Shown here piece by piece: positions 20,138 through 28,332 of a DNA stretch of 39,556 nucleotides (the stretch's first letter is position 1; each line of letters opens with the position of its first letter). The translations under genes were made by a program, and so were the position numbers. The stretch spans positions 1 to 39,556 of the forward strand of contig CAZTLU010000004.1 in assembly GCA_964614605.1 (NCBI GenBank), given 5' to 3'. Source of the stretch: Fimenecus sp964614605 (GTDB lineage: Bacteria; Bacillota; Clostridia; Oscillospirales; Acutalibacteraceae). The notes beneath the pieces were generated by a model. That model did no database searches, was not told the origin of the DNA, and was given only the letters and a program-made list of their open reading frames with translations.

Positions 20138-21508
20138 ATGAAAATAAATCTTAAAAACGCTGAAAAATTACAAGTCTTAAAGGGTTGGGGCACTTCGGCT
20201 TGCTGGTGGAGTCATTACTGCAAGGACGAAAAGGTGCAAGACGAAATTGCCGAGCTTTTATACGGCGACACGGGACTCAAACTCAATATTTACCGCTACA
20301 ACATTGGCGGTGGCACTGACGAGGGCAATTACCGTGTGAAAAATCCTTGGCGCAGAACAGAGAGTATGTTCGTTTTCGACCGCGAGACGCAAGAGGGCTA
20401 TTGGGATTATTCTCTTGACAAGACGGCTAAAGACGTAATGAGAAAATGTCTTGATAAAGGCAACATTGACACTCTGATTGTATTTGCAAATTCACCCCAC
20501 TGGTCCCAGACCTCAACGGGACAGGCCTCCGGCAGTCTTTTATATCACACCTGCAATCTGCCAAAGGCTAATTACAGAAAATTTGCAGATTATTTCTTAA
20601 CTGCAACCCAAAGGCTTATTGACGAGGGCTTCCCCGTAAAATATGTGAGTCCCATAAACGAGCCTCAATGGAAATGGGGCGGCTCTTATGTGTGGCAGGA
20701 GGGCTGTCACTATGAGCCCGAAGAAATGGCAGAGGTAATGCACATTTTTGCAGAAGAAATCATCAAGCGCGGAATGGATGTGAAGCTCTACGGCCCCGAA
20801 AGCGGCGAAATGATGGGTCTTACCCCTGAATACCTTGAATTGCTTTCAAAAGACGAATTGGTTATGAGTGTTATGCCGATTTTCGCCTATCATTCATACC
20901 ACGATGACAATAATATGCAGATGCGTGTTGATTTTAAAAATCAATTGGTGCTCCCCCACCCCGAGCTACGATTTGATATGAGCGAGTGGTGTGAGCTCCC
21001 TAACAAAAGCCATACAAAGAATTTTAAAGGTGCATTGATTACGGCGAGAATTATCGGTCAGGATTTAATATATGCGGGGGCTGAAAGTTGGACCTCGTGG
21101 GTGGCTGTAAATCAGTTTTCAATCAAAGAAGACGGCAATGATTATTCTGACGCTACCATCACGGCTACAAACAATTTTGAAGAATGGTACACAGCAGAGC
21201 GATATTACGGTTTTGCACACTTCTCAAAATACATACCCGTGGGCTCGGTTTGTCTTGACAACGGATTTTTTCCCGACGAGAAAAATGAACTCAACATTTT
21301 CAGTTTCTTAACTCCCGATAATAAAACTGTTACGGTAATTGTGAATGAGGGCGAGGATACAGAAATCGCCCTTGACGGTGAGTTTGAAAAGATGAAGGTT
21401 ATTGAGTCCACTCAAGAGCTTAAGCTCAAAACCGTTTATGACGGCGAATTCAAAAATAATATAAAAGTAAACACAAACAGTATTTTAACAGTGTTATGTG
21501 AGGCGTAA
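20138..21508 (+). CDS. Glycoside hydrolase family 30-type enzyme, intracellular
   Basis: A 456-aa TIM-barrel glycosidase. The putative acid/base Glu175 is in SPINEPQW and the nucleophile Glu283 is in FDMSEW, with the GWGTSACWW start and RYNIGGG strand typical of GH30. The C-terminal 70 residues look like the beta-sandwich side domain. No signal peptide is present, so it works inside the cell on imported oligosaccharides or glycosides. Substrate (beta-1,6-galactan, glucosylceramide-like, xylan) cannot be told. I chose ATG 20138 with GGTGA just upstream; the frame extends four codons to a TTG. No transporter is adjacent. Confidence 0.85.
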   Translation: MKINLKNAEKLQVLKGWGTSACWWSHYCKDEKVQDEIAELLYGDTGLKLNIYRYNIGGGTDEGNYRVKNPWRRTESMFVFDRETQEGYWDYSLDKTAKDVMRKCLDKGNIDTLIVFANSPHWSQTSTGQASGSLLYHTCNLPKANYRKFADYFLTATQRLIDEGFPVKYVSPINEPQWKWGGSYVWQEGCHYEPEEMAEVMHIFAEEIIKRGMDVKLYGPESGEMMGLTPEYLELLSKDELVMSVMPIFAYHSYHDDNNMQMRVDFKNQLVLPHPELRFDMSEWCELPNKSHTKNFKGALITARIIGQDLIYAGAESWTSWVAVNQFSIKEDGNDYSDATITATNNFEEWYTAERYYGFAHFSKYIPVGSVCLDNGFFPDEKNELNIFSFLTPDNKTVTVIVNEGEDTEIALDGEFEKMKVIESTQELKLKTVYDGEFKNNIKVNTNSILTVLCEA

Positions 21509-21512
21509 ACAA

Positions 21513-21896
21513 GTGAAAATTGCAGTAACTTATGAAAATGAGCAGGTTTTTCAGCATTTCGGTCACACCGAAAAATTCAAAATCTATGAGGTTGAGAATG
21601 ATGAAAGCCGTAGTATGAACATTGTAAATACAAATGGTAGCGGTCACGGTGCATTGGCAACATTTCTGAAAGAAAACGGAGTTGATGTGCTGATTTGCGG
21701 TGGTATCGGCGGCGGTGCACAAAATGCATTGAACGAATCAGGAATTAAATGGTTCGGCGGAGTCAAGGGAGATTGCAACAAGGCGGTAATTTCTTACCTT
21801 GTTGGTAAGCTTGAGTACAACCCCGATGTGAAGTGCAATCATCACGACCACGAGCACGGCGAAGGACATAACTGCGGAGAACATTGTAACAACTAA
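21513..21896 (+). CDS. NifX/NifB-type Fe-Mo cluster-binding family protein
   Basis: A 127-aa protein of the dinitrogenase iron-molybdenum cofactor biosynthesis family (RNase H-like fold). Visible features are KIAVTYENEQVFQHFGHTEKF (1-22), with the FGH metal-ligand region, and the GVDVLICGGIGGGAQNAL block (about 53-70). The C-terminus is rich in His and Cys and probably binds metal. Such proteins occur widely in strict anaerobes without nitrogenase, usually with unknown client clusters. The GTG at 21513 is preferred, with GAGGCG nine bases upstream; a GTG five codons earlier overlaps the GH30 end. No nif genes are present. Confidence 0.85.
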   Translation: MKIAVTYENEQVFQHFGHTEKFKIYEVENDESRSMNIVNTNGSGHGALATFLKENGVDVLICGGIGGGAQNALNESGIKWFGGVKGDCNKAVISYLVGKLEYNPDVKCNHHDHEHGEGHNCGEHCNN

Positions 21897-21913
21897 ATTT
21901 GAAATCATATGAT

Positions 21914-21949
21914 AAAAGCACCTTTCGAGTTTAAACGAAAGGTGCTTTT
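21914..21949. terminator. Bidirectional terminator
   Basis: 14-bp arms (21914-21927 with 21936-21949) start with AAAA and end with TTTT. It lies between the convergent nifX-like and MMPL genes. Confidence 0.8.
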
Positions 21950-21956
21950 GTTTATT

Positions 21957-21984
21957 CGGTGGGAGCAAGCCCACGCCATACTTT
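21957..21984. repeat. GTAGGG-family palindrome variant
   Basis: GGTGGGAGCAAGCCCACGCC with a diverged flanking word (ATACT), next to the MMPL gene end. One stem pair differs from the copy at 3784. Confidence 0.55.
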
Positions 21985-21985
21985 T

Positions 21986-24900
21986 TTATTTAGTTTTTTC
22001 TTTCTTCTTTCTCACAACCAGTTTATCAAATGCGGCTAAAAGTCCGGGCAATACGAACAAAATAAGTAATATTGCCGAAAGTGAACCGATTGAGATTGTC
22101 TGACAAATCTGTGCGATTGTTGGGTCAACGGGACTGAAGCCGATTACTCCTGTTACAATAACAATAATGAGTCCCGATGTGAGAATTGTATGTATTGAGC
22201 CGTTATAAGCTGCTGCGAGAGCCTCTTTAACATCCATCGTTTTGCGGTTTTCGCGGTAGTAGTTTGTATAGAGAATGCCATAGTCAATTGTAGCGCCCAT
22301 CAAAATACATTGTACAACAAGCAATGCAAGATAGAAAATGCTGTAGCCCATAAGGCAGTTGACGGACATTGTGATATAAACACCGCACTGAACAAGCAAA
22401 ACAAGAATAAGCGGTACCCAGATTGAACGGAATGTTATAAGAACAACCACAAATATTGAAACTGCAGTAAGTACAGTTATGAGCAAAAGTTCTTGGTCAA
22501 AGCTTTGCTCCATTTCGTAATTCATAGGAGTATTGCCTATGAAATACACACGGTTTTCGAGTTTTGCATCGCAAAGCTCTGTGAGGCTATCCATAAACAG
22601 AGTAGTTTCTTCTGACTCAACGGGTAATGAGGTTTCAATCATCATAAGTGAATGATTTTCACCTAAAAGCTGACTTATACCCTCGTCAAGCTGTGATTTC
22701 ATATCGTTGATTTCTGCCTTTAAATCTTCATCGAGGAAAGCTGAAAATCTGGGGTCGTTGACCATATCCTCTGAAAGATAACCGAACATCTCTTGAATAG
22801 TGAGTGTCCATTCGGGATTGCTCTCTTTCATACTTGTATTGTAAAGATAAAGCATTTCAATCGCGTTACTGTCAAGCTCGTCCGTAAGTCCTGCAAGAAG
22901 TGTTGAAATTTCTGCGGCAGTATATGCCTTGCCCGATGCCACCGCGTCAATCACAGGAATTGCAGTTGTCAGCATTGAGGTGGATTCTTCATCAAAATAG
23001 CCTGCATAATCTTCATTTGTGAGCACATCGCTTTCTACAAAATGAACAAAGCGCTGAACCGACATTTTCCAATTACTTGTATCGCCGTGCTCACTGATAT
23101 AGAGAAGATAAAGCTGACGAAGCTGGGAGGCGGGCATTCCCGTAATCTTTGCAAGCTCTTCGGGAGTGTATGCAGTGCCCTTAACCGTACCGTCAATTAC
23201 CTTTTGACCCATTTCAATCTGTGACAACTGCTCGGCATCCATCATTGAACTGAAAGTAGCTTTGTTATCTGCAACAAAGTTTACAAGCTGATAAATTGAC
23301 ATCTGATGATTAGGAGTAATCATCTTCCACGCTACATATTTTGCAATTACATCCTCATAATTAACTGCTTCGGGATTTTCAAGATATTCACTGTGATAAG
23401 CATAAAGCAACAAAATATCGTCGGCAGAATAGCCAAGAACAGATGCCATATTGTTATAATCGCGTTTTTCAAGCACAGTTTCTTTGTCGGTAAAGGTGAT
23501 AAGCGTTGATAACTGTGACTTTGTTTCAGCATCAAACATTGCGGCATACTGCGGATTTTTTGCAACCTCGTTTACCACGAAATCGGCAAATACGGACATT
23601 GTCATTGTTCCGTAATCTGCACCCTGATATTTACTGTAATAAAGAACGAAAATCTTTTTAAGGTCATCGGCATTCATATCGAAAACTTCTGCAAGCTCCT
23701 CTGCAGTTTTCGGAGTTGTGAGGGCTTCTGAGTCGGCAAATTTACCCATATCATCAATACTGTTTTTCATTTCGTCAGTAATGAAATCTGAGAACATCGG
23801 GTTGGGGATAATCTCATTTGAGATAAAGTCGAAAAGCTGGGGAATTGTCATTGAAATCAGCTTATCGCCCGAATAATAGCTATAATAAATAATATCGAGA
23901 AGCGAGGGGTCGATGCTCATTGCCACACCCATATTGTCAATCATATCAACCATACCCTGTGAGGTGAATTCCTGACCCAGAGTGGTTGAATAGCTCATAA
24001 CGCTCTTGACATTTTCATTTTCTTCAAGCTCTGCCGTCATACCGGCAATGCGGTCTTCGTCGGCATTGTTATAAAGCACAACAATCGGGTTTGAGGGTGT
24101 GAAAACCTCGGCAATGGGGTCTTCGGGTGAAAGAGAATAAGCAATCTGTGTATAGCCCTGCAAAATATATGAGCCTGCAAAAAGCACAACAAAGAAAATT
24201 GCAATTACTTTGCGAAGCTTGAACTGACCCTTTGCAACCAAGCCCATAGGTATATGAAGTTCTTTTTTCTCGGTATCTTCAATTTTTTCGTCAAAGATAA
24301 GAAGAAGTGCAGGAAGAACCGTGAGCACGCAAATCATACTCAAAAGCACGCCTTTTGCAAGCACAAGTCCTAAATCCGTACCGATTTTAAAGCTCATAAA
24401 CACAAGCACAATAAGACCGATAACCGTTGTCATACCGCTGCTTGTAACTGACGAAAATGCATTGCGCCAAGCAGCTTTCATTGCATCTTCAATATCGTCA
24501 TAGTTTTCTTTTTCCTGACGATAACGGTTTGCAAGGATAATTGAGTAGTCCATTGAAAGAACAAGCTGTAAAATCGCGGCAATTGACATTGTAATCTGCG
24601 AAACCGTACCAAGAGCAAGGTTTGAGCCCATATTGATTACAATTGCGACGCCGATTGTTACCATAAAGAGTATGGGTTCAAACCAGGAGCCACTCATAAT
24701 AAAGAGAATTATCAGCAGAATTGCAATGGCAACTGCAATCATAAGCCACGGCATTTCCATACTGCTTGTATTATCGTTCATATATTCCATATCATAAGCA
24801 GAAAACTGCTTTTCAATGGTTTCTTCAATTGCTAATTCTTCAGCAGTGCCATAGTTAAAAGAAGTATTTACAACAAATTTGGTATAGCCGTCTTTATTGT

Positions 24901-25213
24901 AATCTTCGCTGTCTTCAACATAAGCTACGCTGTCAACATTCGGGATATTTTCAAGCTGCTGACGGAAAAGATTTATCTCTGCCGCACTTAAATCCTTAAA
25001 CATTACACGGATTGTTGATGTGGTAGTGGTTTCAAATTCGTCAAGCATAATATCAAGGCCCTGACTCATAGAAGAATCATCGGGCAGATATTTTGTCATA
25101 TCCGTATTGATTTCTACCTTTGGAATAAGTGCGGCACAAAAGGCGCAAATAACCAGCATAACAGCCAATATAAATTTATGCTTGTCTACAATAAACCCTG
25201 CAATCTTTTTCAA
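21986..25213 (-). CDS. MMPL/RND-type transporter with tandem repeats in the second extracellular loop
   Basis: A 1075-aa polytopic protein of the MMPL/RND superfamily, with two homologous halves. Each half has an N-terminal helix, a large outer loop and a 5-helix bundle (about residues 160-310 and 895-1060). The proton-relay Asp-Tyr pairs are visible as SMDYSIIL in half one and ATIDYGILYT in half two. The second outer loop (about 441-843) is much longer than usual and contains four to five repeats of about 80 residues. Known relatives export lipids, siderophores or peptides. The start TTG 25213 has GAGGTG six bases upstream; a longer TTG start at 25234 lacks a site. Confidence 0.9.
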   Translation of the reverse strand: MKKIAGFIVDKHKFILAVMLVICAFCAALIPKVEINTDMTKYLPDDSSMSQGLDIMLDEFETTTTSTIRVMFKDLSAAEINLFRQQLENIPNVDSVAYVEDSEDYNKDGYTKFVVNTSFNYGTAEELAIEETIEKQFSAYDMEYMNDNTSSMEMPWLMIAVAIAILLIILFIMSGSWFEPILFMVTIGVAIVINMGSNLALGTVSQITMSIAAILQLVLSMDYSIILANRYRQEKENYDDIEDAMKAAWRNAFSSVTSSGMTTVIGLIVLVFMSFKIGTDLGLVLAKGVLLSMICVLTVLPALLLIFDEKIEDTEKKELHIPMGLVAKGQFKLRKVIAIFFVVLFAGSYILQGYTQIAYSLSPEDPIAEVFTPSNPIVVLYNNADEDRIAGMTAELEENENVKSVMSYSTTLGQEFTSQGMVDMIDNMGVAMSIDPSLLDIIYYSYYSGDKLISMTIPQLFDFISNEIIPNPMFSDFITDEMKNSIDDMGKFADSEALTTPKTAEELAEVFDMNADDLKKIFVLYYSKYQGADYGTMTMSVFADFVVNEVAKNPQYAAMFDAETKSQLSTLITFTDKETVLEKRDYNNMASVLGYSADDILLLYAYHSEYLENPEAVNYEDVIAKYVAWKMITPNHQMSIYQLVNFVADNKATFSSMMDAEQLSQIEMGQKVIDGTVKGTAYTPEELAKITGMPASQLRQLYLLYISEHGDTSNWKMSVQRFVHFVESDVLTNEDYAGYFDEESTSMLTTAIPVIDAVASGKAYTAAEISTLLAGLTDELDSNAIEMLYLYNTSMKESNPEWTLTIQEMFGYLSEDMVNDPRFSAFLDEDLKAEINDMKSQLDEGISQLLGENHSLMMIETSLPVESEETTLFMDSLTELCDAKLENRVYFIGNTPMNYEMEQSFDQELLLITVLTAVSIFVVVLITFRSIWVPLILVLLVQCGVYITMSVNCLMGYSIFYLALLVVQCILMGATIDYGILYTNYYRENRKTMDVKEALAAAYNGSIHTILTSGLIIVIVTGVIGFSPVDPTIAQICQTISIGSLSAILLILFVLPGLLAAFDKLVVRKKKEKTK
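22680..23892 (-). repeat. Diverged protein repeats inside the MMPL outer loop
   Basis: About five units of roughly 80 codons. Each contains a segment like M-S/T-hydrophobic-x2-F-hydrophobic-x5-NP-x-Y/F, then an acidic helix, then a tripartite A-E-E-L/AxxxG-x5-L-x-L-LY-x-Y motif. The units are strongly diverged at DNA level, so this is an old expansion. The last unit is partial. Confidence 0.6.
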
Positions 25214-25332
25214 AATTAACACCTCAATCGGCAAATTTTCTCTATTATGTGAACATTATATCACATATTTGTTAACAATGTGTTGCTAATTTTAATTTTT
25301 TTAGAATTTTTTGATTTTGTAGCATAAAAATA

Positions 25333-25453
25333 GCCTTCCCCTTGAGGGGAAGGTGCCGAGGAACGAGGCGGATGAGGTGGAATGTTCAATGGATACTTCG
25401 TATCCTACACCTCATCAGTCACTTCGTGACAGCTTCTCCTCAAGGAGAAGCCT
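25333..25453. repeat. GATGAGGTG-family element, two inverted half units
   Basis: The left half has hairpin CCTTCCCC/GGGGAAGG, a GCC/GGC hairpin and the word GATGAGGTG. The right half is the inverted equivalent (CACCTCATC, GTCAC/GTGAC hairpin, CTTCTCC/GGAGAAG hairpin). GGATAC/GTATCC joins them. Half-units occur at 30492, 34514 and 35494. Confidence 0.8.
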
Positions 25454-25456
25454 TAA

Positions 25457-25819
25457 TCAGTACATCTTAAATTTACAATTACAACAACAATCAAGTGCTT
25501 GTTCTTTGTCGATATGGCGGTCAGGCAAGGTGGTAGATTTTATATATTCATTTGCAATCATTTGTATATCTGTGCACAAACCGTCTTCAATAAATTCTTG
25601 CAAATACTCACAATAATTATATTCTGCTTCTGACTTTTGCCTAAACCTCCACCACTCGTCATTCAAGTCTTGTTCTTCATACCACCAATGACAAGCTGTA
25701 ATAATTTGAGAATCATTCATATCTTCAATTCTTTTGTTTCGGTATTTTACTACATTATGTTTTTTAAGAAATTCTCTTGAAATTTGAGCGAGAAGCTTTT
25801 CGGGCTTAATAATTACCAC
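25457..25819 (-). CDS. Hypothetical protein, 120 aa
   Basis: Unrecognised. It is rich in Trp and Tyr in the centre (CHWWYEEQDLNDEWWRF, about residues 44-60) and Cys at the end (CCCNC, about 110-114), which may bind metal. The start appears to be GTG 25819, overlapping the end of the preceding gene, with coupled translation; no independent ribosome site is obvious. It is the last of three small unknown genes on this strand. It lies against a repeat element on its 3' side. An immunity or accessory protein is possible but unproved. Confidence 0.55.
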   Translation of the reverse strand: MVIIKPEKLLAQISREFLKKHNVVKYRNKRIEDMNDSQIITACHWWYEEQDLNDEWWRFRQKSEAEYNYCEYLQEFIEDGLCTDIQMIANEYIKSTTLPDRHIDKEQALDCCCNCKFKMY

Positions 25820-26223
25820 CTCATTTTTTCATTTCTCACAACCTCAATCTGTTTGAATGTAAAATCGAGTGTCATTTCATCAAAAAATATTTTAAATCTG
25901 TAAATACCGTTTTCATTTCGTGTGAGATTGTCGTCAAGCCACCAACAGTTTGTAATGCCGTCGAAGTTTGTGTATGAAGGATTGATAAATTTATAATTGT
26001 AAAAATGAATTTCCTTTACTCTTCTATCACCCAATGCATTTGAGGTATCAAGATATATTGAAAATCTGTTGTGACGGTCATTTTTGTAATCCTGAAGATT
26101 TTCTTCGGTTTCAAACCTTGTGATTTCAGCATCGTGCAGACTTCGCCAATACCAATCGGGGATTGATTGCAATGTTTTTTCTAACTCTCTTGCTTTTTTC
26201 ATGATTTCTTTATCTTTATCCAT
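25813..26223 (-). CDS. Hypothetical protein, 136 aa
   Basis: Unrecognised. The sequence is polar, with SLHDAEI (about 28-34) and many aromatic residues (IHFYNYKF, WWLDD, YRFKIFF) in a beta-rich second half. LHDAEI-like motifs occur in several small bacterial proteins of unknown role. ATG 26223 is chosen for AGGAG eight bases upstream; the frame extends 38 codons further into the neighbour gene but without a site. It overlaps the 120-aa gene and is 43 bases from the 134-aa gene. Confidence 0.6.
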   Translation of the reverse strand: MDKDKEIMKKARELEKTLQSIPDWYWRSLHDAEITRFETEENLQDYKNDRHNRFSIYLDTSNALGDRRVKEIHFYNYKFINPSYTNFDGITNCWWLDDNLTRNENGIYRFKIFFDEMTLDFTFKQIEVVRNEKMRW

Positions 26224-26242
26224 AATAATTACTCCTGATTTT

Positions 26243-26271
26243 TCTCGGCGAGAACTTGCCCCTGCCCTACA
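26243..26271. repeat. GTAGGG-family repeat variant
   Basis: GGCGAGAACTTGCCCCTGCC followed by CTAC, a diverged copy overlapping the end of the 134-aa gene. The flanking word is intact but the stem has decayed. Confidence 0.45.
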
Positions 26272-26671
26272 TTTTAAACTGTGACATTGAAAAAACCTCT
26301 TTTTCTGCCGTTTCAACACTATCAAAAACTGATACACCGTTGTCTATGGGGAACCAATATCCCGGTAAGCCCTTACCTGACAAATATTCATTTATTTCAT
26401 ATTCGTCTTCCTCACCCCAAGCATAAAGTCGTTCACAAATGATAAAATACATATCCTTCTTTTTATATATTACCGCACGAAAGTCTTTTGCCTTTGTATA
26501 AATCACTTTTTCAACAGTATATTCGCAAATATTGCTTACTTCTTCTCCGTAGCATTTTTCAACAATTTCTTCCCAAGGAGGTAAAGGCTTTTTTTCATAT
26601 TGCAAGGGAGAATAATATTTTTTTGATTTTCTTTTAAATATTTTTTGAAAAATCTTTATGAAAAAATTCAA
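26267..26671 (-). CDS. Hypothetical protein, 134 aa
   Basis: Unrecognised. A basic, Phe/Lys-rich N-terminus (about 1-20) could be a membrane-associated helix. The rest is a compact alpha/beta sequence with acidic stretches (WGEEDEYEINEYLSG, about 85-99) and PWEEIVEKCYGEEV near 31-45. The start is TTG 26671; AAAGGAGATGG lies seven to nine bases upstream, a strong site, which supports this unusual codon. It leads the group of three small unknown genes. The order and size recall orphan immunity-gene clusters, but I see no toxin. Confidence 0.58.
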   Translation of the reverse strand: MNFFIKIFQKIFKRKSKKYYSPLQYEKKPLPPWEEIVEKCYGEEVSNICEYTVEKVIYTKAKDFRAVIYKKKDMYFIICERLYAWGEEDEYEINEYLSGKGLPGYWFPIDNGVSVFDSVETAEKEVFSMSQFKM

Positions 26672-26707
26672 TTTGATTCCATCTCCTTTTTATTTGTTAC
26701 CCCACCT

Positions 26708-26781
26708 TGTAGGGACGCTTCACGAAGCGTCCGCAATTAGTTATATCTTCACTAACGGGCAGTTCGTGAACTGCCCCTACA
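26708..26781. repeat. Composite GTAGGG-family element
   Basis: TGTAGGG (26708-26714) and CCCTACA (26775-26781) enclose two hairpins (GGACGCTTC/GAAGCGTCC and GGGCAGTTC/GAACTGCCC). It has the same layout as 10984-11060, and the stems differ by compensated changes: GTCGC/GCGAC there, GACGC/GCGTC here. Confidence 0.82.
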
Positions 26782-26875
26782 CAGTTTCTGTGTCTGAATT
26801 AAATTCAGATTAACTTCCACGGGATGACGCTCACCTTGTCCCATACAATGCACCAATTTAATTAGATATACAAAT

Positions 26876-26988
26876 CTGCGTCGCAGGTACTCGCCTGCCG
26901 GCTCAGACATCGCTTCTGCTTCGCAGAGGTGTCCACCGGACACCCGCGACCCTTAATTCTGCATTCTGCACTCTGCATTCAGCATTTT
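26876..26988. repeat. Cluster of small hairpins plus TGCATTC tandem words
   Basis: Consecutive hairpins CTGCG/CGCAG, GCAGG/CCTGC, TCTGC/GCAGA and GGTGTCC/GGACACC (26876-26944) are followed by short tandem words TCTGCATTCTGCACTCTGCA (about 26957-26988). It fills the gap before rtcB; no protein is encoded. Confidence 0.6.
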
Positions 26989-26991
26989 ATT

Positions 26992-28215
26992 TTACTCCCC
27001 TGCTTTGAAATTGTAGGTCGGTGTAATTCTTTTAATTATCTCTGCGGTGGGGGTGATATTGTTGACGATGTCCTCCATATTTTTGTATGCCATAGGGCTT
27101 TCGTCGAGGGTATCGGTGCTCACGGAGGTTGTGAATATGCCCTCCATAGACTTTTCAAACTCCTCAAGAGTGAAGTTTTCTTTTGCACTGCCGCGGCTGA
27201 AAAGACGGCCTGCGCCGTGGGGTGCGGAGCAATTCCATTCCTCATTGCCCTTACCGATGCAGATTAAACTGCCGTCACGCATATTTATGGGGATAAGCAA
27301 TTTCTCGCCCGCCTTTGCCGAAACCGCACCCTTGCGGACTGTATTGCTCTCGTGGTCAATATAATTATGAATTGTTTCAAAATGCGAGAAATCTGATAAA
27401 GCTTTGCCAAAAAGTCCTGTGAGAATTGTTTCGGCAATCTGCAAACGGTTCTTTGTTGCGAATTCCTGACAAATTTTCATATCGTGAAGATACATTTCAC
27501 GGTATTCGCCCGTAAGATAGCACAAATCCTTTGGAACATCGGTCCATTTTGCCTTGAAATTCTTTTTAAGTTCTTTAATTGCGCCCTCGATTTCCTTTTT
27601 TCTGTGGGCGGCCTTATACTCGGCAATGAGCTTTTCCTGCTCCTCAAAAAGCTTGTCGGCACCACGCAAGATATCATAAGCCATTTTCTGATAATGCTCG
27701 GCTACCTGCTTGCCAAGATTTCGGCTACCCGTGTGAATTACGAGATATTTATTATCCTCGACATCCTTGTCAACCTCAATAAAGTGGTTACCACCACCGA
27801 GAGTACCGATACTTCTTTCAAGTCGCTTTGTGTCCTTTAAATTACGGTAGCATTTAAGGGTCTGCAAATCGGGGAAACGAACCTGTCTGCCCTCGTGAAC
27901 ATTTTTACCGCTTGGTACTTTTTCACGGATTAAATTATCAAGTGCTTCATAATCAATATCCACTTTGCCAAGCTCAACGGTGAGCATTCCGCAACCGATG
28001 TCAACGCCAACGATGTTTGGAATAACCATTTCGCCCAAATCTGCGGTAAAGCCGATTACGCACCCTGCACCTGCGTGAACGTCGGGCATAATTCTGATTT
28101 TACAGCCCTTTACGAACTCCTGATTGCAAAGCTCGATAATCTGACCTACGGCGGTCTCTTCAATTATATCTGTATAAACAATAGCGGTGTTGTATTTTCC
28201 GCGTAATTCTAACAT
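26992..28215 (-). CDS. rtcB: RNA-splicing ligase RtcB
   Basis: A 407-aa GTP- and Mn-dependent RNA ligase that joins 2',3'-cyclic phosphate or 3'-phosphate ends to 5'-OH ends. Visible motifs are MPDVHAGAGCVIGF (about 43-56), GVDIGCGM with the metal-binding Cys (about 70-77), GTLGGGNHFIEV (about 141-152) and PHGAGRLFSR with the likely GMP-accepting His (about 330). ATG 28215 has AAAGGAG eight bases upstream; a GTG three codons earlier is less suitable. It has its own promoter and follows a terminator after the WYL pair. No rtcA, archease or RtcR is visible. Confidence 0.93.
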   Translation of the reverse strand: MLELRGKYNTAIVYTDIIEETAVGQIIELCNQEFVKGCKIRIMPDVHAGAGCVIGFTADLGEMVIPNIVGVDIGCGMLTVELGKVDIDYEALDNLIREKVPSGKNVHEGRQVRFPDLQTLKCYRNLKDTKRLERSIGTLGGGNHFIEVDKDVEDNKYLVIHTGSRNLGKQVAEHYQKMAYDILRGADKLFEEQEKLIAEYKAAHRKKEIEGAIKELKKNFKAKWTDVPKDLCYLTGEYREMYLHDMKICQEFATKNRLQIAETILTGLFGKALSDFSHFETIHNYIDHESNTVRKGAVSAKAGEKLLIPINMRDGSLICIGKGNEEWNCSAPHGAGRLFSRGSAKENFTLEEFEKSMEGIFTTSVSTDTLDESPMAYKNMEDIVNNITPTAEIIKRITPTYNFKAGE

Positions 28216-28253
28216 TTCATTCACTCCTTTTTAAGATTCGAAAGCAACCTTGC

Positions 28254-28282
28254 AATTAAGAGTATATTGGAAATATTTTCAA
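28254..28282 (-). promoter_or_regulatory. rtcB promoter
   Basis: On the minus strand -35 TTGAAA (28277-28282), 17 bases, -10 TTAATT (28254-28259). It lies just after the WYL-gene terminator. Confidence 0.45.
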
Positions 28283-28291
28283 TTATCACGG

Positions 28292-28332
28292 AAAAAAAGT
28301 TGCGAACTCTCATTTGAGCTCGCAACTTTTTT
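28292..28332 (-). terminator. Terminator overlapping the WYL gene 3' end
   Basis: A stem GTTGCGA/TCGCAAC extended by CTC/GAG, flanked by A7 and T6. The stop codon at 28310-28312 lies in the loop. Confidence 0.8.

Noticed and set aside
21513..21896. Evidence for nitrogen fixation
   Set aside because: NifX-like proteins are common in anaerobes without nitrogenase, and no nifHDK-type gene is in the window.
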